Below, one piece after another: positions 49,603-58,141 of a stretch of 64,000 nucleotides of DNA. The position numbers and the translations under genes were made by a program. Where the stretch lies: contig NZ_NOZR01000029.1 of NCBI RefSeq assembly GCF_002250655.1, positions 1-64,000 of the forward strand. The letters run 5' to 3'. Within the stretch, counting starts at the first letter, position 1. Each line of letters begins with the position of its first letter. The notes beneath the pieces were generated by a model. That model was given only the letters and a program-made list of their open reading frames with translations. It made no database searches and was not told the DNA's origin. The stretch is from Mycolicibacterium sphagni. GTDB taxonomy: Bacteria; Actinomycetota; Actinomycetes; Mycobacteriales; Mycobacteriaceae.

Positions 49603-51723
49603 TCAGGCGGGGGCCTCGTTGCGGTGCTGGCGCTTCTCGTGCATGGCGTGATCAGCCTGGTCGAGCACGGTGTCGATCGAGCGCCCGTCACCTGGGCGAT
49701 GAGCCGCGTAGCCGATCGTCAGCCCGACCGGAACCTGCGAACCGTCGCCGAGGGTGACCGGCTTGTTGTCCAGGTCGTCCGCGATCAGGTCGGCCAGACG
49801 CGCCAACTCCGCGTCATCGACAGAGTGGGTGATCACCAGGAACTCGTCACCACCCCATCGGGCCACCATGCCGTCATCGCAGACAGCGGTGCGTAGGCGG
49901 TGCGCCACCTCTACCAGCAGGCGATCCCCGGCGCGGTGGCCATGGTGATCGTTGAACGCCTTGAACCGTTCGATGTCGCAGAACAGCACGCCGTAGCCCG
50001 CTCCGCCGGCTTCGAGGTGTTCCAGCCGGCCCCACCCCGCCGACCGATTGGCGATCGCGGTCAGTGGGTCGGTGGCAGCCTGACGGGCCAGATCGGCCTC
50101 ACGAATCCGGTCGGCAGTCACATCGACGATTTGGGATACGAAGTAGCGCGGCTTGTCCCGTGGTGCGTGCACGATGGCGACGGTGAGGGCGCCCCACACG
50201 ATCCGGCCGTCGGCGGCGATGTAGCGCTTGTCCATGCGATACGAGCGTCGACGCCCCTCAAGGCATTCCGTGAGCAACGCCACGTCGGCGTCCAGGTCGT
50301 CAGGGTGAGTGATCTCCTGGAAGGTGAGTTCGGCCAGCTCCCACTTGCTGTAGCCGAGCATGGCTCGCAGTGCCCGGTTGGTCCGCAGGAACGTGCCGTC
50401 CAATCCGACGACGGCCATACCGATGGGCGAGTGCGCGAGCGCCAGTTCGAAACGCCGCTCACCGAGCAGGTCGACTTCCGCGCGCATGAGGTCGGCGGGC
50501 TCAGCGGTGACACTGGCCGGCTCGAACCCGTGGCCCAGGGGCTGCGGGCGGTTGAGGTAAAAGCCTTGAACCGCAGTGATACCCACAGCACTGACGGCAT
50601 CGAGTTCGCCTTGGTTCTCGACCCCCTCGGCGATCACGGTCGCGCCCATCTGCCCGGCGAGCTCGGCGATGGCGTGCGCCAGTCGCCGTCTGGCGTCGTC
50701 GACATCGATATTGCGGGTGATCGATTGGTCGATCTTGACGAATTCCGGGGTCAGCTCGAGCACGTGGGAGAACGAGGAGAAGCCGGCACCGACGTCATCG
50801 ACCGCGATTCGCACACCTCGCGTCCGGCACGGCTCCAGTGCCTCGTCGAGTGCGCTGTAGTCCAGCACGGCGGTGTGTTCGGTGAGCTCCAGCACGATTC
50901 GCGACGGGTCCACGTCGGCGAGCAGCCGAGCCCATGGGGCGACGAGTGCCGCCCCCGGCGAGATGTTGACCGCGACGAAGATCTCGTCGGGGATCTGCGA
51001 CACCATCGAGAGAACTCGCGTGAGGATCGCGAGCTCCAACTCCAGCCCGAGGCCCAACAGTGCCGACTGGGCAAGGAAGGCGTCGGGGCGAAACGGCGCA
51101 TGCGGAAAACGGGCCAGCGCCTCCACACCCATCACCTTGCCGGATGCCACTTCGTGGACTGGCTGGAACACAATTTCGAAGTCGCGTTGGGACACGACTT
51201 TTCGGATTGCTTCGCGTTGGGCCGCGGTGGTGCTCGCGCTGGTGCCCGGGGATTCGATCAGTGTCCCGATGAGTTCGGCCACTTGCTTGACGAGGCGCAG
51301 GTCGATATCGGCGAGGTACGGCTTGGCTTCTCGGCTGACGGCGCACACCATCCCCAGCGTCATGCCGGTGGGGCTCAGTACCGGCACACCCACGTAGGCG
51401 CCCAGCCCCCACTCACCGGTGACTGGGAGTGCGGCGGTGGTTAGGTTGCCGGTCGTGTCGGGGATGATCGCGGGCAGCCGCCCGTCGACGACCCGCACAC
51501 AGTACGAATCCGCCAGTGAGGCTCGGTCACCACTGGATAGATCCACCGCGAGCGCATCGCCGTCGAGCACCTCGAAAACTTGCACTCCGTCGCGAAAGGA
51601 CGACAACCACGCGGTGTCCAGACCCAGCTGGCTTCGCAGGAGACCCAGAAGGGTGCGGACCAGTTCTACGGGAATTCCTGGCCCGTCGTTGGAGAGAGGC
51701 TCGCCTGCCCCCTCGAACCGCAT
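49603..51723 (-). CDS. GAF-EAL-PAS-GGDEF c-di-GMP turnover protein
   Basis: A 706-residue soluble signalling protein. An N-terminal GAF sensor (about 20-160) is followed by an EAL phosphodiesterase domain (about 165-405), a PAS domain (about 420-540, ALAHSPIGMAVVGLDGTFLR) and a C-terminal GGDEF cyclase domain (545-700). EAL residues look complete: EAL in GVEALARF, NIS, ELTEH, AVDDVGAGFSS with both aspartates, VKID, IAEGVEN and QGFYL. The cyclase motif is GGDEF in RWGGDEFLV. Both activities, making and breaking c-di-GMP, are therefore possible. EAL before GGDEF is the reverse of the common order. Start ATG 51721-51723 (GTG two codons earlier possible). Divergent from an MFS gene. The signal bound by GAF/PAS is unknown. 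Confidence 0.93.
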   Translation of the reverse strand: MRFEGAGEPLSNDGPGIPVELVRTLLGLLRSQLGLDTAWLSSFRDGVQVFEVLDGDALAVDLSSGDRASLADSYCVRVVDGRLPAIIPDTTGNLTTAALPVTGEWGLGAYVGVPVLSPTGMTLGMVCAVSREAKPYLADIDLRLVKQVAELIGTLIESPGTSASTTAAQREAIRKVVSQRDFEIVFQPVHEVASGKVMGVEALARFPHAPFRPDAFLAQSALLGLGLELELAILTRVLSMVSQIPDEIFVAVNISPGAALVAPWARLLADVDPSRIVLELTEHTAVLDYSALDEALEPCRTRGVRIAVDDVGAGFSSFSHVLELTPEFVKIDQSITRNIDVDDARRRLAHAIAELAGQMGATVIAEGVENQGELDAVSAVGITAVQGFYLNRPQPLGHGFEPASVTAEPADLMRAEVDLLGERRFELALAHSPIGMAVVGLDGTFLRTNRALRAMLGYSKWELAELTFQEITHPDDLDADVALLTECLEGRRRSYRMDKRYIAADGRIVWGALTVAIVHAPRDKPRYFVSQIVDVTADRIREADLARQAATDPLTAIANRSAGWGRLEHLEAGGAGYGVLFCDIERFKAFNDHHGHRAGDRLLVEVAHRLRTAVCDDGMVARWGGDEFLVITHSVDDAELARLADLIADDLDNKPVTLGDGSQVPVGLTIGYAAHRPGDGRSIDTVLDQADHAMHEKRQHRNEAPA

Positions 51724-51789
51724 AGCCACTAGTAGACCGCACGACTACCGAACGTGCATAGGAATGCAGGGGTCGATACGACTGTTCGG

Positions 51790-53007
51790 ATGTGGGTGAC
51801 TGTGGCGACTACAGGGCAGCAATCGCGGGTAAAAGCTGTGCTGCCCGCGGTCTTGATTGTGCTGTTCGCCACCGGGTGGGCGGCGAACCACTTCACCGCC
51901 CTGCTGCCGGTGCTGGCTCAACGGAACGGATTGGGCCGGACCGCGCTTGATGGTGCGTTCGGCATTTATGCGGTCGGCCTGCTTCCCGGTCTGCTGGGTG
52001 GCGGAACCTTGTCCGACCGGTGGGGCCGCCGACCGCTGCTGCTGACCGGTGCTGCGGTTGCGGGCCTGGGAAACTTCGCGCTGCTGTGCTGGCATGACCA
52101 GACCGGAATCTTCGTCGGCCGGCTCATCGTCGGCGCGGGTGTCGGGGTCGCGATGAGCGCAGGCACCGCGTGGAGCGCCGATATCGGCGGCGGATCGGGT
52201 TCGGTGCTGGCCGGCGTGTCATTGAGTGCCGGATTCGGTTGTGGCCCGGTCACTTCCGCGCTGGTGGAACAGTTCACCTCGGCGCCGGTTCATGTGCCGT
52301 TCGCCATCTCGGTCACACTCTCAGCCGCCGCGGTGTTCGCCGGTGTGTTTCTGGCCCGCACACCTGAGCCGGCCGGCTGGCCGGCAGCAGGCCCAGCCGC
52401 TGACGCCGACCGTGGGCAGGGTGTCGCGGCCGCGCTGGGCGCGGCGTTGCCATTGGCGGTGTGGGTGTTCGCCAGTGCGACGGTTGCGATGGTCACGATG
52501 GTCGAGCGCATGCATTACCGCTTCAACGGTCCGTTGCTGCCGGGTTTGGCCGCCGCGTTGACGCTGACGTCGGGTGTCGCCATTCAGATGGTCGCCCGGC
52601 GGTGGGGCTGGGGCCCTCTTGCCGGCGCCGCCGGTGCAGTGGCGGCCGCGATCGGATACGGCACCGTCGCCACCGCCGGCGCGACACCGTCACTGGCCGT
52701 GTTCGTCACCGTCGCGGTCGTATTGGGAATCGCCTACGGTCTGTGCCTGCGGCAGGGTCTGGTCGACGTGGAAACCAAGTCGCCGCCCGCGCTGCGGGGA
52801 ACGTTGACCGGTGTGTTCTGGGCCGTCACCTACCTCGGTTTCGGGCTGCCCGTGTTGTTGGTCACCATCGAGCCCGCGGTCGGTATCACCGCGCCGCTGG
52901 TCGTGCTCAGTGTCGTGGCGGCCGCCGCGGCCATGCTGCGCGCTGCGCGGGAGATCTCGGCGAAACGCGCTTCTGCACATACCGTTCCGGATCGAACGGC
53001 TGTGTAG
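51790..53007 (+). CDS. MFS transporter
   Basis: A 405-residue major facilitator with about 12 helices. Motif A is GTLSDRWGRRPLLLTG after helix 2, and the helix 4-5 region is GRLIVGAGVGVAMSAGTAWS. No substrate-specific motif. The start is uncertain: ATG 51790 is used; GTG 51754 or GTG 51796 are in frame. It is divergent from the c-di-GMP gene and 88 nt upstream of the universal stress protein gene. It could export or import a small molecule; its link to the downstream signalling genes is not proven. Confidence 0.88.
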   Translation: MWVTVATTGQQSRVKAVLPAVLIVLFATGWAANHFTALLPVLAQRNGLGRTALDGAFGIYAVGLLPGLLGGGTLSDRWGRRPLLLTGAAVAGLGNFALLCWHDQTGIFVGRLIVGAGVGVAMSAGTAWSADIGGGSGSVLAGVSLSAGFGCGPVTSALVEQFTSAPVHVPFAISVTLSAAAVFAGVFLARTPEPAGWPAAGPAADADRGQGVAAALGAALPLAVWVFASATVAMVTMVERMHYRFNGPLLPGLAAALTLTSGVAIQMVARRWGWGPLAGAAGAVAAAIGYGTVATAGATPSLAVFVTVAVVLGIAYGLCLRQGLVDVETKSPPALRGTLTGVFWAVTYLGFGLPVLLVTIEPAVGITAPLVVLSVVAAAAAMLRAAREISAKRASAHTVPDRTAV

Positions 53008-53095
53008 ACCCCCCGGCGGGCATAGAGTCGGCGCTTCAGCTAATTTGACGGCAGCGAACGGGCGCGCCGCGCTACGGCTGAAGAAACGGAACGCA

Positions 53096-53959
53096 GTGAA
53101 ACTGCTCATCGGATACCTGGCCACCCCTGGCGGCGCCGACGCATTGACGCTGGGTGTGCGGTTGGCCAGAACCTTCGGCGCCGAGCTGGAGATTTGTGCG
53201 GTACTTCCGGTGCCGGTTCCCCTGAACACGGAATACCAGGAGGAACTGGGCGAGCAGGCAGAGCAGTGGCTCCGCGAAGCGCTGGACTGTGTGCCCGACG
53301 ACCTCGCTGCACACACCCACGTGAGCTTCCGCGAGTCGTTCGCCGAGGGAATCAGCCAAGAAGCCGAACGGTTGGGCGCGGCGGCCATCGTGGTCGGCGG
53401 ATCCGGCGGCGGTCTGGCCGGTGGATTCTCCCTGGGCTCGGTCGTCAACGAACTGCTGCATTCGGCGCCGGTCCCGGTGGCTGTCGCACCGCGGGGCATC
53501 CGGCACTCGGACGTCGACCGAATCCGCAGCGTCACGTGTGCTGTCGGCATGCGCCCGGGCGCCGACGATCTTCTGGCCACCGCGGTGCGGATCAGCAGTG
53601 CGGCCGGATGCCCGTTGCGGCTGGTGTCGCTGGTGCCCTTGGACCAGTACGGCTCCCGCAACGAGGTCAGCGCAGAGGCGGTTCGGCAACAAGCAGTCGA
53701 TCACGCCGCTGCAACGCTGGCCGCTGCGAGGTCCTCGCTGCCGGAGGGCTTTCCGGTCACGGTGGTGGTCGCCGACGGCGCGACAGTCGAGGCGGCTGTG
53801 GAGAAACTCGACTGGCGCGACGGCGATCTCATCATGGTCGGCTCCAGCCGGCTGGCTCAACCGAGACGGCTGTTCCTCGGCTCGACCGCGGCGAAGATGC
53901 TGCGCGTATTGCACGTCCCGCTTGTCGTCGTTCCCAGCCCCGACGCCCCAGGAAGGTAA
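53096..53959 (+). CDS. Universal stress protein, tandem Usp domains
   Basis: A 287-residue protein with two Usp domains. Domain 1 (1-140) ends with the ATP-binding pattern GGSGGGLAGGFSLGSVVNEL (G-x2-G-x9-G-S), and domain 2 (145-287) with MVGSSRLAQPRRLFLGSTAA. Mycobacteria have many such proteins, several induced in non-growing or hypoxic cells. GTG 53096 was selected because the family's first strand (KLLIGYLATPGG) begins right after it; the frame is open much further upstream. It lies 5 nt before the TTG start of an APC permease, so the two are co-transcribed. A Usp domain protein beside a permease may regulate transport by nucleotide binding; this is inference. Confidence 0.9.
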   Translation: MKLLIGYLATPGGADALTLGVRLARTFGAELEICAVLPVPVPLNTEYQEELGEQAEQWLREALDCVPDDLAAHTHVSFRESFAEGISQEAERLGAAAIVVGGSGGGLAGGFSLGSVVNELLHSAPVPVAVAPRGIRHSDVDRIRSVTCAVGMRPGADDLLATAVRISSAAGCPLRLVSLVPLDQYGSRNEVSAEAVRQQAVDHAAATLAAARSSLPEGFPVTVVVADGATVEAAVEKLDWRDGDLIMVGSSRLAQPRRLFLGSTAAKMLRVLHVPLVVVPSPDAPGR

Positions 53960-53964
53960 AACCC

Positions 53965-55368
53965 TTGTCTGAGAGCACTTCCCCGTCCACATCGCACCTG
54001 TCCAGGTCGCTGGGCCTGTGGGCAATCGTCGGCCTGGGTCTGGGTTACATGACTCCCATGACGGTCTTCGACACGTTCGGGATCGTCTCGGGGGAAACGG
54101 ACGGGGTGGTGCCGCTGGCCTACATTGTCGCCCTGATCGCCATGGTGTTCACCGCGATCAGTTACGGCCGGATGACCCGCGTCTACCCGTCGGCGGGGTC
54201 GGCGTACACCTACGCGTCTGAGACGATCCATCCGAACTTCGGCTTCCTGGTCGGCTGGTCCTCGTTGTTGGACTACCTGTTGCTGCCCATGGTGAACGCG
54301 GTCATCGCGCGCATCTACTTCGAGTCGTTCTTCCCGTCGGCACCGTCGTGGCTTTTCGTCGTCGCCTACGTCGGCGGGATCACCGCGCTGAATTACCTGA
54401 GCATGAAGGGGACGTCGCGAGTCAACGGCATCCTTGTCGTCTTCCAGGTGGTGCTCATCGGCGCGTTTCTGGTCCTCGCGACGATGGCGCTGAGCAAGGG
54501 CGTCGGCCACGGCACGATCTTCACTCTCGATCCTTTCGTCCACGACGGTGTCCAGATGCAGGCGGTGATCGCCGGCGCGACCGTTGTGTGCTTCTCGTTC
54601 ATCGGATTCGACGCGATCACGATGTACGCCGAGGAAGCCAAATCGCCGGACGTCGTGCCCAGGGCGATCGTGCTGGCGTTGCTCATCGGTGGCGCCATCT
54701 TCTTCATCGCGGGCTGGTTCGCCCAGTCGGTGTTCCCGACACTCGACGGTTTCGAAGTCACCGACGACACGCTGCCCGAGATAGCGCTGAAGGTTGGCGG
54801 CATGCTGTTCAAGGTCTTCTTCGTATCAGCAGCCCTGGCCGCCGTCGTCGCGTCGAGCCTCGCCTCGCACGCCAGTGTGGCGCGGATGATCTACGTGATG
54901 GGCCGCAACGGGAAAGGGCGATTCGGCCGGTTCCTGTCCCACATCGACCCGCGATTCCTCACCCCGACCCATGCCGTCCTCATCGTCGGCATCGTGTCGC
55001 TGCTAGCGGTGAAATTCACCCTCGAGTTCGCTTCGTCGATGATCAACTTCGGTGCCCTGATCGCGTTCACCGTGGTGAATCTGACCATTATCGTGTTCTT
55101 CGCGTTCCGCTTGAAGCGGCGGCGCACTCCGAAAGAGATCTTCACCAACATCGTGCTGCCGGCAATCGGGATGTTCCTGACCGGCGCGCTCTGGGTCAAC
55201 CTGCACTTCGACGCGCTGTTGTACGGCGGGATCTGGTTCGCGATCGGGGTCGCGGTACTGCTCTATCTGACCAAGTTGTTCCGCGAGCCGCTGACGATGC
55301 GTATCGAGGAAGAGACGCTGGCCGAGGAAGGCACGCCGGTCATCCACATCAAACACGGTCAGGAGTGA
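53965..55368 (+). CDS. APC family amino-acid permease
   Basis: A 467-residue amino-acid/polyamine permease of the APC superfamily with about 12 helices. GLWAIVGLGLGYMTPMTVFD in helix 1 is the substrate-binding unwound region; PSAGSAYTYASETIHPNFGF follows helix 2; SFIGFDAITMYAEEAKSP in helix 6 is the hallmark FxGFD/EE segment. It begins with TTG 53965, an uncommon start, supported by AGGAAGG 8 nt upstream and by the preceding stop 5 nt away. An open frame extending to 53194 only shadows the stress-protein gene. Substrate likely an amino acid or polyamine. Confidence 0.9.
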   Translation: MSESTSPSTSHLSRSLGLWAIVGLGLGYMTPMTVFDTFGIVSGETDGVVPLAYIVALIAMVFTAISYGRMTRVYPSAGSAYTYASETIHPNFGFLVGWSSLLDYLLLPMVNAVIARIYFESFFPSAPSWLFVVAYVGGITALNYLSMKGTSRVNGILVVFQVVLIGAFLVLATMALSKGVGHGTIFTLDPFVHDGVQMQAVIAGATVVCFSFIGFDAITMYAEEAKSPDVVPRAIVLALLIGGAIFFIAGWFAQSVFPTLDGFEVTDDTLPEIALKVGGMLFKVFFVSAALAAVVASSLASHASVARMIYVMGRNGKGRFGRFLSHIDPRFLTPTHAVLIVGIVSLLAVKFTLEFASSMINFGALIAFTVVNLTIIVFFAFRLKRRRTPKEIFTNIVLPAIGMFLTGALWVNLHFDALLYGGIWFAIGVAVLLYLTKLFREPLTMRIEEETLAEEGTPVIHIKHGQE

Positions 55369-55444
55369 CCTTTTCGATCACCGTCCGTACACGGGCTGAC
55401 CAGGGCACACTGGGGGCAAATTGTTCGCGCGTGGAGGCCTGGAG

Positions 55445-58141
55445 GTGGAAGTCGGCGTGGTGGTTCCGGAAGTGGTGCGGCAGGGATCACCATTCCCTGC
55501 GCTGACGGAACCCGCTGCGCGGACGCCGCCCGCGACGATCGAGAGCACACAGACAGTCTTGGTGGTCGACGACGATGCGCGACTGCGCGACGTGCTCTGC
55601 ACGGTGCTGACCCCGCTGGGCTGCGAGATCGTCCAGGCGGGGTCCGGAGAAGAAGCGCTCACCGCCCTGCTCCTGCGCAAGGCCGCGGTGATCGTGCTGG
55701 ACGTCAACATGCCAGGGATGGACGGGTTCGAGACTGCACAGCTGATCCGGGAAGCCGGCGAGTTCACGTCCACGCCGATCATCTTTCTCACCGGCCAGTC
55801 GGACGCGAACGACCCCCATCGCGGGTACGACCTGGGTGCGGTTGACTTCCTGCTCAAACCGGTCTCGCATCGGGTGCTCTTCGCGAAAGTCAAAGCACTG
55901 CTGGAGCTGGACCAGTCGTTTGCCCGGCTACGGATCGAGGCGGCCCACCTCCACGAACAACAGCTACAGGTGGCACGCTCCGCGGAGATCCGGCAACGGG
56001 ACGAGATGATCTACGCGCGCCGGCGTGAGCGGCTGGGGAACGTCTTCGCCGCGGTGAGTCTGGATCTGGCCGACCTGGAGAAGGCCATCGTCACCGAGAT
56101 GAGCCAGGTGTTCGACGCGGATTGCCTTCTGCGCGTGCAACTTCCCGGCAGTGATTGGCACGATACATTTTCCCACCCGGAATCGGGGCGGATGCCGGAC
56201 ATGCAAGCGTGGCTCGGCGAACCGGACGACAGAACTCGCAGGGCGACGTATCAGGTGGTGGTCGTCGAGGAGTTGATCGCTCGGGGCCAGCGCGTTGGCG
56301 TGCTCTGCCTCGGTCGAGCGGGTGCCCTGCCCATCTCGGAGACCGAAGGCGCGCAGTTCCGCGGGTCATGTGTGGCGGCCGCGTTGGCGATTTCCAATGC
56401 GCTGCTTTTTCGGGTCCAGGCCGAGTATGCCGCCGTTATGCAGGCCACTGCCGATGCGATCCTCGCCGTCGACGCATCCGGTGCCATCCGTAGTTGCAAC
56501 AAAGCTGCGACCGCTCTGTTCAGTGACCACTCCGATACGTTGATCGGCCGGTCGATCGTGGACCTTGCCGTATCCGCTCACCGGCAGCGGTTGCGTGAGC
56601 AGTTGGATACCACCTTGTCGACACATCAAGAGGTATCGCTGGAGATGACGCTGGCGGCTAACGACGGCCGCCCCATCGAAGTCCTGATCACGTTGTCACC
56701 GATCGGCGATTCCGTCGACCTGAACGTGGCAGTCGTGGTCCACGACTTGACCGAGATCAAACAAGCCCAGCTGGTCATCAGCCATCTCGCCAGTCATGAC
56801 GCGCTGACCGACCTGGCCAATCGACGGCAGCTCAACGATCGGCTTGCGGAGCTTGCGCGCCAGCAGGACGGTGGGAAGCTGGCCGCCCTGGTGTACATGG
56901 ACGTGAACAAGTTCAAGGCGGTCAACGACACCTACGGGCACGACACCGGGGACGAACTGCTGGTCGAAGTGGCTGCGCGACTGCAGTCGGCGATACGCAG
57001 CGACGACGCCCTGGCATGCCGAATCGGCGGCGATGAATTCATCGTCCTGTTGGAAAATGTGCCGTCGGCGAGCGCAGCCGTCTCGGCGGGAAACCGGATT
57101 CTGGAACGGGTCCAGTCACAGCCCGTGCGGTGTAAGGAAGCGACACTGCGCCCGTCGCTGAGCATGGGTATTGCGTGCCTCGGTGCGACTGCTCATACGC
57201 CGGAGGAGTTGCTGTCTCAGGCCGATATGGCGATGTTCGAAGCGAAGAAGAACCGACTGGATCAGTGTGTGCTCTACACCGATCTGATCGGGTCCCGCCA
57301 CCAGGGCCAGGTGGATCGGCGAGCGGAGTTGTCCGGCGCCATCGTGCGGTCGGAATTCCGAATGGTGTACCAGCCGATCGTAAACGCAGCCACCGGAGCC
57401 CTTTTCGGTCTTGAAGCGTTGGTTCGGTGGCGGGTTGGTGACGAAGAGATGCCGGCGCGGGAGATCATCGCTTTGGCCGAAAGCGGCGGACAGATAGGTC
57501 CATTGGGTCGATGGATCGTCACACGCAGCCTGGAGGACTACGCGTCCCTGGGGCGAAGTGACCTGAAACTACACGTGAACCTCTCACCGGTTCAGGTGCT
57601 CGACGCCAGCTTCCTCGACCACCTGATCGGCGCTCAGGAGGACAATCAGATCGCGCCGGAGAGCGTTTGTCTGGAACTCACCGAGCGAACGTTCAACGGC
57701 GATCCCGCGCCTGCACGCGCGGTGTTGCGCCGTGCCCGGGATATCGGATTCCGCTTGGCAATACAGGATTTTGGCGTCGAGTACGCCAGCATGACAAATC
57801 TGCTGCATGTCCCCGTCGATTGGTTGAAGATCGATCGTTCCTTCGTCGCAGAGGTCGGCGGAGTCGAACGCGTACAGCGTCTGGTCCGTAGCCAGATCGC
57901 CTTGGCGGACTGTATGCAGGTCGACTTGATCGCGTCGGGAGTCGAGAATCAAGAACAGGCTGATTGGCTCAGCGCGGCGGGATGCGCTCTGCAACAAGGC
58001 TTCTTGTATGCGCATCCGATCGAGGCGGAACAGCTGACCGCGAGTGTGGAGAACCTCGCGGCATTTTGGGTGAACCACGGGCTGGCTCGAAAGAGCTTGT
58101 CCTCAAATTCAATTAACACACGCGAGAGTGGGGATGGATGA
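55445..58141 (+). CDS. REC-GAF-PAS-GGDEF-EAL response regulator
   Basis: An approximately 898-residue c-di-GMP protein. A receiver domain (about 38-155; VLVVDDDARL, VIVLDVNMPGMDG with the phosphoryl Asp, LLKPVS) is followed by a coiled segment, a GAF-like domain, a PAS domain, GGDEF (RIGGDEFIVLLE, intact) and EAL. In EAL the metal ligands are altered: the usual DDFG is QDFG (AIQDFGVEYASM) and the usual AEGVE is ASGVE, while EAL, NLSP, ELTER, LKID and QQGF remain. So cyclase activity is likely and phosphodiesterase activity doubtful. Start choice: GTG 55445 has GGAGG 7 nt upstream; TTG 55421 is also in frame. The stop overlaps the histidine kinase ATG by 4 nt, so the kinase probably phosphorylates this receiver. 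Confidence 0.9.
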   Translation: MEVGVVVPEVVRQGSPFPALTEPAARTPPATIESTQTVLVVDDDARLRDVLCTVLTPLGCEIVQAGSGEEALTALLLRKAAVIVLDVNMPGMDGFETAQLIREAGEFTSTPIIFLTGQSDANDPHRGYDLGAVDFLLKPVSHRVLFAKVKALLELDQSFARLRIEAAHLHEQQLQVARSAEIRQRDEMIYARRRERLGNVFAAVSLDLADLEKAIVTEMSQVFDADCLLRVQLPGSDWHDTFSHPESGRMPDMQAWLGEPDDRTRRATYQVVVVEELIARGQRVGVLCLGRAGALPISETEGAQFRGSCVAAALAISNALLFRVQAEYAAVMQATADAILAVDASGAIRSCNKAATALFSDHSDTLIGRSIVDLAVSAHRQRLREQLDTTLSTHQEVSLEMTLAANDGRPIEVLITLSPIGDSVDLNVAVVVHDLTEIKQAQLVISHLASHDALTDLANRRQLNDRLAELARQQDGGKLAALVYMDVNKFKAVNDTYGHDTGDELLVEVAARLQSAIRSDDALACRIGGDEFIVLLENVPSASAAVSAGNRILERVQSQPVRCKEATLRPSLSMGIACLGATAHTPEELLSQADMAMFEAKKNRLDQCVLYTDLIGSRHQGQVDRRAELSGAIVRSEFRMVYQPIVNAATGALFGLEALVRWRVGDEEMPAREIIALAESGGQIGPLGRWIVTRSLEDYASLGRSDLKLHVNLSPVQVLDASFLDHLIGAQEDNQIAPESVCLELTERTFNGDPAPARAVLRRARDIGFRLAIQDFGVEYASMTNLLHVPVDWLKIDRSFVAEVGGVERVQRLVRSQIALADCMQVDLIASGVENQEQADWLSAAGCALQQGFLYAHPIEAEQLTASVENLAAFWVNHGLARKSLSSNSINTRESGDG

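Noticed and set aside
49900..51444. A 514-codon plus-strand frame opposite the GAF-EAL-PAS-GGDEF gene
   Set aside because: Antisense shadow; no domain, and the minus strand carries intact EAL and GGDEF motifs.
53194..53964. A 257-residue N-terminal extension of the APC permease
   Set aside because: It lies in another frame over the universal stress protein gene and is arginine-rich without similarity; TTG 53965 has a proper ribosome binding site.
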